A DNA stretch of 64,000 nucleotides from Leptodactylus fallax (taxonomy: Eukaryota; Chordata; Amphibia; Anura; Leptodactylidae), in the NCBI GenBank assembly GCA_947044405.1, contig CAMRHE010000028.1, forward strand, positions 5,799,001 to 5,863,000, read 5' to 3'. Shown here one piece after another: positions 56,822-64,000 of the stretch. The notes below the pieces were generated by a model. The model saw only the letters and a list, made by a program, of their open reading frames with translations, ran no database searches and had not been told where the DNA came from. A program made the position numbers and the translations under genes. How positions within the stretch are numbered: position 1 is the stretch's first letter; each line of letters starts with the position of its first letter.

Positions 56822-57560
56822 CATTTATGCATTGAAATATACACAGAGGTAGTAGAGCTTGGTACTGCGATGGCTCAGAATAAAACACAATGTTAGATTC
56901 AATTCACACCAAGTCTCTAGTGCGTGGTCAATATACTGTATACACAGGCATGCCCATAGGATTTTTGACGGGCAGTCAGTGACCTAGACCTACCATTGGG
57001 CAGGCATTTACCAAACCTAGCGAACACTGATGATGCATGAATTTAAAATGCCAAAAATTGCACCAAATTTCTGACAATGGTCCATATGGCATGAATACAT
57101 TATAAAGCCGTGTTATATTGATGTGTTTATGGCTGGAATATGAATCCACCTTTGTTCTGCTCCTGAATTAGGGCTCAGCACAGCAATTTGCTTCTTTTAG
57201 TCACTTTATTTGCACAATTATCTTTGTAGGGAAAAAGTCTAATAAGAATAAAAAATTTGGCCGGAAACAAGAAATCCCAGATCCTTATATTTCATATGAT
57301 ATGTGGTGTAAGCAGAGGAGGGGGTGGGAGGAAATCACAAACTAACACAATTATTGCAATCTTGAAGAGAAGGCATAACACCTTGTCACACTCACTGGGC
57401 TCCAGGAAGCTGAGATAGGAGGAGCTGTTTGATACGGTCCTCACACTGTCCGGTTGCTCAGCTGCCCTTGTGCTGTCTGACATGGACCAAACACAAGAGT
57501 CACCCTGATAATCCCTCCTGGACCAACAAAATAACAGTTACATTACAGACAGAATTCCAG
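56822..57560. other. No gene seen
   Basis: Nothing identifiable. Confidence 0.5.
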
Positions 57561-57567
57561 GTACAAA

Positions 57568-57800
57568 ATTACTCTCTAAGGCTGAGGCCCCACGTTGCGG
57601 AAACGCAGCTTTTTTTGCTGCAGATTTTGCTGCGTTTTTTTGAGCCAAAGCCAGGAGTGGATTGAGCAGAAGGTAGAAGTATAAGAACTTCCTATATATT
57701 TCCCATTCCTTTTGTAGCCATTCTTGGCTTTGGCTCAAAAACTGCAGCTAAATCTGCAACAAAAAAGCTGCGTTTTTGCAACATGGGGCCCTAACCTAAA
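57568..57800. repeat. Palindromic MITE (AAACGCAGC family)
   Basis: GGCTGAGGCCCCACGTTGCG... and ...CAACATGGGGCCCTAACC are inverted ends. AAACGCAGC, GCTGCAGATTT and GAGCCAAAGCCA are each mirrored. The interior contains AGGTAGAAGTATAAGAAC, of interest for the satellite at 62.8 kb. Confidence 0.85.
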
Positions 57801-58990
57801 ACTCTGAGACCTAAACATTAGACTTGTCATATATCTTATATCCAGCTGTTGTGATCTAGTGATCAGCTGTGTAGTAATTCCGTAGGAAGAGTTTTATTCT
57901 CCTGCAGTGCCACCCACAGGTGAAAGCAAGCATTACACAATGTCCATAGAAATCAATAGGCTGGCTGTGTATTGTGTGGAGTGCTGGGTCCTCCAGAGTG
58001 AGAGACGCTCCTTGTAGCTGCTGTGACTAATAGATGAAGGTCCTTAATGTGGACAGCACATGTGTCCGCACCCTGTAACAGCTGTTGCACACATGCAAAT
58101 ATGGCCCATAAAATCTGGACCGTATGGTGTCTGCATTTCCTAGGTCCCGGAGATGTGGATTTATATGATCCTAGGAGTCCCTGCTTGCCCGACACTACTG
58201 TCCTGTACTGTATATAGTATGGGACAGTGAAGCTGCAGGGTAGAAGGAGTGATCTATGGTGCAATGAGTCCGAGATTCAGTCTAAGATATGCGAATAATT
58301 CGCGTTTCAGATTTTACGCACCGTATTTACCTGTGTGCAAGAGGCTGGATACCATGTATGTACTTTCAATAAAACACAGATCACACCTTCCACATCGACC
58401 CTCCGCAGCAGCACTCGGAAATGTACTCCGCTAAATCCTCAAAAATCTTATGTTCATTCACAATGCACAATATCAGAACACCTGTTCATTTTTATCCTTC
58501 CAGATGTTTTCTGCTTGGCAAGCGCTCACTTAGAATGTGAACAAGGTTATTTTTTTTTTTATATATTTGCTGTCTACATTTCATCTCACAGCAAGGCGTT
58601 ACCCAATCTGACCACTAGGTGGCAATGTTGATTTTTTTTCATTTCTAAATCACTCCCCCCCCAAAAAAAGGGAAAATTTACAATCCAGCCAAACAAGATA
58701 GATAAATTAAGAGACAATTATCCGTGTTCTACTCTCTTCGCTATGTGTGATTAAACTAGTTTCTTGCAGCCTGCAGGATAAATTCTATAGGGTGTCGGAC
58801 TTAGTCAGGACTCATTCTCTATATACACACCCTTCCCAGATTTCACCTCAATCTGTCACACAGATTTGACACCATAGTCCTTTGGTGCTACTTTGAAATG
58901 ACATGTATATAATGTGGAATATTGTGCAGATTACAGCCGGCGAGACTTTCACAAAAAATATAATAGGCGCTCATCTTTCCTGTTAAAATG
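57801..58990. other. No gene; CTCF-like site at 58.61 kb
   Basis: CCACTAGGTGGCAA at 58612-58625 (plus) fits 13 of 14 CTCF core positions. No gene recognised. Confidence 0.45.
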
Positions 58991-58994
58991 AATA

Positions 58995-60830
58995 TGTGGA
59001 TGTAGCAGAGCTGAGTTTGTCATTTCATTGTTTCTTTAGCGCACCTAGATGACTTACAATCCACATAATAGCATAATAGTGTAAGTTTATCTGCAATCCC
59101 ATGTAAAGCTACAAATACCACTTTTTGATATGGGTAAGACTGATTCACTACTATACAGCGACAAAGATAGCTCTGCTACATCTCATATATGTTGTAAATG
59201 TGAAACACCAACAATTTGTGCTATTAGTGTCTTGCACCAAATGTCTTCTAAAACTTTGGGAAGTTTATATTGGATTCTAAATATCAACTTTGTACTGGAT
59301 GCAATGACTGCAATGCAGAGGTAGCAGAGCTGAGTCTGCTATTGGTGCTATATAGGATTTCACAATATGGTTTGACATAGAATTGCAAGTAAACTCATTG
59401 AGTAATCTTGTAAATTGTGATATTACACCGAAGAGTCATCATAGACTTCACTATTCTACAACTGGATGTAGTGTGAACTGATTTCCTACAGTGACAGATG
59501 ATTCAGCAATGTAAATTGTTATAGATATTAAAATAGCAAACTCAGCTCTGCTACATCTGTACATATTGCAGTTTATTGCATATCCAGATACAGATGATTG
59601 ATTGATACAAAATGCTATAGGTTTTTCAAATAACGAATTCAGCTCTACTACATCCGTACATATCGGCAATTGATCACATACACAGTTATAGATGAATCAT
59701 TGATACAAAGTATTAGAAATAACTAATTGCAGGTCCAATAAAGGTCTGTTCACATCTGAGCTGTTTCATCTGATTGGATTAAACAACGAAGACAGATCCG
59801 TCTCATGGCGGACATAACGGATCCCCGCGGACCCATTGTCTGTAATGGGATCTGTTGTGTATCCAATTTTTTTCTTCCTGACATTTCCGGACAAAAAAGT
59901 TGGGCTTGCAGGACTATTTCATCCATGATTTCAGATGGACTCCGAGACCGGAATGTGGTCTTACAGATAAGTCATTCAAAATGTTGTAGATATTGAAAAA
60001 AATACAAATTTAGCTCTGCTACATCAGTATGTACTGGGGATTGTGAACATATCCAGATTATAAAGTGATAAATGCTATTAAACACTATGTATTGAAGTAA
60101 CAAATTCAGCTCTGCTGTATCTGTACATAATGGTGATTGATTATGTATCCAGATACAGATAACCCGAGGGGTATTCAAGTAACAAATTCAGTTCTGCTAC
60201 ATCTGTCTACATGGTAAATAGATTGCTTATCAAGTCACTGGTGATTCCATGTACAGATTCTATAGATATTCAAATAACCAACTCAGCTCAACTACATCTG
60301 TATATATTGGTGATTGATTATATATCTAGCTAAAATTTAATAGATAGTGAGTGAGATAACAAATTCAGCTCTACTGCACCTGTACATATTGGTGATTGAT
60401 TATGCATCCAGATACAGATAACACTAGTGGCATTCAAGTAACAAATTCAGCCCTGCTACATCTGTCTACATGGTAAATGGATTCCATATCAAGTGACTGG
60501 TGATTCAATGTACAAATTCTATAGATATTCAAATAACCAACTCAGCTCCGCTATATCTGTATATATTGGTGATTGATTATATATCTAGCTAACATGTTAT
60601 AGATAATGAGTGAAATAACAAATTAGTTCTGCTACATCTGTCTACATGGTAAATGGATTCCATATCAAGTGACTGGTGTTTCGATGTACAAATTCTATAG
60701 ATATTCAAATAACCAACTCAGCTCCGCTATATCTGTATATATTGGTGATTGATTATATATCTAGCTAACATGTTATAGATAGTGAGTGAAATAACAATTT
60801 TAGCTCTGCTACATCTGTACATATTGGCAA
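58995..60830. repeat. Tandem and dispersed copies of the CAGCTCTGCTACATCTGTA unit
   Basis: Single copies at 58996 (minus), 59166 (plus) and 59317 (minus) lead into twelve plus-oriented copies between 59531 and 60820. Steps from 60107 on are 81-94 bp. Units alternate in kind, with a three-unit period of about 259 bp (60188 to 60447) and a nearly exact two-unit period of 175 bp (60447-60621 and 60623-60797). Confidence 0.85.
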
Positions 60831-60929
60831 TGGATTCGCTATATCGTTACGGATGTTTGATTATTACATATTTGTGCCAATATTCCTCTTTTATACAATG
60901 ATTTGTTATTTTTATTTGATACTTCCAGG

Positions 60930-61335
60930 AATATTCCAGATGCGACTATATAAGAGCGGAGCGGGATCGGCGTCTCGTCTGCCGCTAATTAGCATATGCA
61001 ATTATTTTGGCCTTTTTTATGGCACACCTGAAACGTTCTATTATCCGGTGTATCCAGGCACCAGCGTGAGATTGATTATTTCTTAAACTCCTCTAAATTG
61101 CTATGAAATTTGCAAAATGAGGTGAAAATATGAGTGATAAACAATTTGTAAAATGCCACTTCAAAAATACATAAGCAAATTATAGGATAAAACAAGTCTC
61201 TCCTGGGTGGTTATTGACTATGAAAGAGCTCAAAGCTGAGATCGATAACCATTCAGGTGGCGGCAGCTCCTCGGAGAAATTGCTAATGAATCGATATTTT
61301 TTAGAATGTAACTCGGGCCAAAAAAAAAAAGGGGG
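60930..61335. promoter_or_regulatory. Possible conserved non-coding element
   Basis: Non-repetitive, with GCTAATTAGCATATGCAATT (homeodomain and POU-octamer-like words), CpGs retained (GGCGTCTCGTCTGCCG) and ATCGATAACC / AATCGATATT further right. It stands out from the decayed repeats on both sides. Evidence is composition and motif only. Confidence 0.3.
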
Positions 61336-61599
61336 AAAAAAATGTATATAGTGATGTAGCAGAGCTGAGGTTGTTACATGCAGCAGTGCTGAAATAATCG
61401 ACATACTTTAATACCTATGGATACAGTATTGTATAAAAAAAAACCAGCTGCGTGACAAAGTCAGCTCTGCTACATCTGTATATACTTACCATGTGCATGT
61501 GTTTTTTTTTTTTTCATGCTTTTACTTATAGTAATGCTGAAATTTATATTTCAATTATGCAGATGAAGAGGTTTTTTTTTTTTTTTTTTCCGCCCCCGC

Positions 61600-61935
61600 T
61601 CTCGTCCTGCCTCTCGCCATCCTGACTGTTCTACATCAGCAATGATTGTGGCAGTCGCGCACCGGCTGCATGACATTACACCACGTCTCAGGTTATGGCG
61701 TCTTATGTTGATTCGAAAATAAGCAAAATAAAAAAAATTCCTCTTCTTTTTTTTTTTCTCCTCCTGTGTCGCTTTCGGAGCACGCGAGGATCTTTCAGCG
61801 CTGACGCGAAAAGGGTCAATTTATCAGTTTGATTTTTATTAATGGTGCCGAGGAAATCTGGAGAAATATTGTCTGATCTGACGTATTCCATATATTCTGC
61901 TCGATACTGTCAGGCGGGTTAAGAGACTTTAGACT
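61600..61935. promoter_or_regulatory. Possible conserved non-coding element
   Basis: A balanced, CpG-bearing, non-repetitive block (TGTCGCTTTCGGAGCACGCG; TTTATCAGTTTGATTTTTAT; TGGTGCCGAGGAAATCTGG) between copies of the dispersed motif. No credible frame. Guess from composition. Confidence 0.3.
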
Positions 61936-62600
61936 TTTCTGTTCTTCCAAGGGTATTTGAACAGGGGGAATGAGGTAGCAGAGCCGAGCTTGTCGGATGA
62001 GCAGAGCAGAGTTTGTCATTCGGCACACGTTTGGCGTTACATAGGACTGCAGGTAGACCTACGACATGATCTTCACTCAGAGCTATAGGGGCGTTTTCAC
62101 ATGTACACTCTCAAAGCAGCTTTTTTTATGCTGTTTTTGAAGACAAGACTAGGAATGGATTAAAAAAAATTGAGAGATTTGGAATCTATTATCCATTCAT
62201 TGCTTTGGCTTCAAAATCTGCATCAAAACTGCATGTGTGAACATAGTCATAAACAGCGCAGTGTCAAGTGGTTGAGTGACAAAATCAGCTCTGCTATCTC
62301 TTTCATTCTATATATGTCACATTATAGACTGCACCAGTTTCAACTGAATCTGTCATGTTTCCCACCAAATAAATGTACAAATAATTGATTTCATATCTTT
62401 ACCGATATTTTACAATCTGTATAAAATATTTGGGATTGAAATCTTTTAAATACACAAAAATAAATCTGCATTGCTAAAAAGGATAGAGAGAAAAAAAAGT
62501 GTATGTAGCAGTAAACAAAGGTTTACAAGGAGATTTACAGTATACAAATGTAGCAGAGCTAAATTTGACATGAAACTTTTTTTTTACTGAGCTATGGGGG
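61936..62600. repeat. Dispersed-motif copies and a MITE fragment
   Basis: Minus-strand motif copies near 61974 and 62548 and a plus-strand copy at 62285. 62095-62250 (GCAGCTTTTTTTATGCTG, GCTTTGGCTTCAAAATCTGC) is a copy of the AAACGCAGC MITE family. Confidence 0.6.
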
Positions 62601-62724
62601 ATTCACATGTGGCAGTTCCTTCCATTTGGTTGTTTTGGTAGAACGCACGTGGAGTTCTGCAAGTTGTATTCCGATGAATGGAATGGTTGTAGAAAGGTCT
62701 GCAAAAAAATGTCAGGTGTGAAAG

Positions 62725-64000
62725 CAACCTTAGGATGAGGCCGCGCGTAGTAGAAAAGCTGCGTTATTTGTTGCAGATTTTGCAGTGTATAAAAGGAGTA
62801 TAAGTAGAGTATAAGTGGAAGTATAAGTGGAGTATGAGAGGAGTATGAGGGTAGGTTCACACAGCGGAAAATTAAGAGAAATTCGGGGGCGGAATATGCC
62901 ATGGATTCGGGGGCGGAATTCACTCCCAAATCCATGGCAGATTGATTCCTCTGCGTGAACCTACCCTAAGGTAAGTATAAGAAGAGAATAAGAGGAACTA
63001 TAAGAGGGAGTATAAGATGGGTATAAGAGGAGTATAAGAGAAGTATAAGGGGAGTATAGGAGAAGTATAAGAGGAGTATAAGAGGAGTATAAGAGGAGTA
63101 TAAGAGGAGTATAAGAGGAGTATAAGATGGGTATAAGAGGAGTATAAGAGAAGTATAAGAGAAGTATAAGAGGAGTATAAGAGGGGTATAAGAGGAGTAT
63201 AAGAGAAGTATAAGAGGAGTATAAGAGAAGTATAAGGGGAGTATACGAGAAGTATAAGAGGAAGTATAAGAGAAGCATAAGAGAAGTATAAGAGGAGTAT
63301 AAGAGAAGTATAAGAGGGAGCATAAGAGAAGTATAAGAGGGAGCATAAGAGAAGTATAAGAGGGAGCATAAGAGAAGTATAAGAGGGAGTATAAGAGAAG
63401 TATAAGAGAAGTATAAGAAGAGTATAAGAGAAGTATAAGAAGAAGTATAAGAGAAGTATAAGAGGAGTATAAGAGGAGTATAAGAGAAGTATAAGAGGAG
63501 TATAAAAGAAGTATAAGAGGAAGTATAAGAGGAGTATAAGAGAAGTATAAGAGAAGTATAAGAGGAGTATAAGAGAAGTATAAGAGGAGTATAAGAGAAG
63601 TATAAGAAGAAGTATAAGAGGAGTATAAGAGGAGTATAAGAGAAGTATAAGAGAAGTATAAGAGGAGTATAAGAGGAGTATAAGAGGAGTATAAGAGAAG
63701 TATAAGAAGAAGTATAAGAGGAGTATAAGAGGAAGTATAAGAGGAGTATAAGAGGAGTATAAGAGAAGTATAAGAGGAGTATAAGAGAAGTATAAGAGGA
63801 GTATAAGAGAAGTATAAGAAAAAGTATAAGAGGAGTATAAGAGAAGTATAAGAGGAGTATAAGAGAAGTATAAGAAGAAGTATAAGAGGAGTATAAGAGG
63901 AAGTATAAGAGGAGTATAAGAGGAGTATAAGAGAAGTATAAGAGGAGTATAAGAGAAGTATAAGAAGAAGTATAAGAGGAGTATAAGAGAAGTATAAGAG
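62725..64000. repeat. 11-bp purine-rich satellite (AGTATAAGAGG)n, runs off the window
   Basis: From about 62790 the unit AGTATAAGAGG/AGTATAAGAGA is repeated over 1 kb with occasional 12-13 bp units. It begins within a partial AAACGCAGC-type MITE (62735-62785) and is interrupted by another MITE at 62845-62970. The long minus-strand frames rich in SYTPLILLLY are translations of the period. Confidence 0.95.
62845..62972. repeat. MITE inserted in the 11-bp satellite
   Basis: GAGGGTAGGTTCACACAGCG and CTGCGTGAACCTACCCTAAG are inverted ends. CCATGGATTCGGGGGCGGAA is mirrored inside. Satellite units continue on both sides. Confidence 0.85.

Noticed and set aside
62961..63369. Long minus-strand frames of 110-126 codons (SYTPLILLLY-type)
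   Set aside because: They are translations of the 11-bp satellite, open in all three frames because the unit lacks stops on that strand.

Overview
The window is vertebrate nuclear DNA and looks most like a large, repeat-rich amphibian (probably frog) genome. Reasons: TTAA-flanked T2/Kolobok-like MITEs, many Tc1/mariner relics, hAT elements with 8-bp target duplications, an L2/CR1-type LINE tail, (GATA)n and (TA)n microsatellites and several minisatellites, with no compact gene structure. The species call is inference. I found no host exon, tRNA, rRNA or CRISPR array that I could defend. Almost everything recognisable is mobile DNA, its debris, or tandem repeat.

The outstanding object is an LTR retroelement at 13867-19122, read on the minus strand. 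It has two LTRs of about 520 bp, a primer-binding site resembling tRNA-Ala, a polypurine tract and a 5-bp flanking duplication. It has no recognisable gag, protease, reverse transcriptase or integrase. It carries instead a nearly continuous coding region (18116 to 14236, in three frames joined by two +1 steps) encoding a long coiled-coil protein. One stretch closely resembles the tail of non-muscle myosin II heavy chain (MYH9-like). The next resembles HIP1R, a clathrin/actin adaptor, with most of its actin-binding module deleted. It is best read as a non-autonomous retroelement that captured pieces of at least two host cytoskeletal genes.

Layout. 1-13 kb: a Tc1 3' fragment, a repeat with hairpin ends, two fold-back Tc1 derivatives (3.2-3.7 and 9.05-9.43 kb), (GATA)n, an internally deleted Tc1 (9.5-10.5 kb) sitting in the loop of an older palindrome, and MITEs. 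13.8-19.1 kb: the LTR element. 19-31 kb: mostly AT-rich DNA without genes, with a possible solo LTR, a Penelope-like fragment containing a hammerhead-like core, and two related 29-bp minisatellites (28.9-30.9 kb). 31.7-34.2 kb: a fully resolved nest (hAT within hAT, the inner one holding a 31-bp minisatellite and a hairpin-ended element). 34.8-36.2 kb: a 5'-truncated LINE with a tandemly repeated 3' tail. 36.7-39 kb: minisatellites invaded by MITEs. 39.5-42.2 kb: another composite hAT, part of which recurs at 11.46-12.17 kb. 42.7-57.8 kb: palindromic MITEs, a second deleted Tc1 (48.06-48.93 kb) and a nearly complete Tc1 (53.19-54.74 kb). 58.9-62.6 kb: repeated copies, on both strands, of a motif close to CAGCTCTGCTACATCTGTA, partly in a higher-order array, interleaved with stretches that look like conserved non-coding DNA. 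62.7-64 kb: an 11-bp purine-rich satellite that runs off the window.

How the parts relate: deletion derivatives such as the Tc1 and hAT relics would need transposase from full copies elsewhere, and the LTR element would need reverse transcriptase and integrase from an autonomous relative. Many insertions landed inside older repeats ((TA)n, palindrome loops, minisatellites), so relative ages can be read from the nesting.
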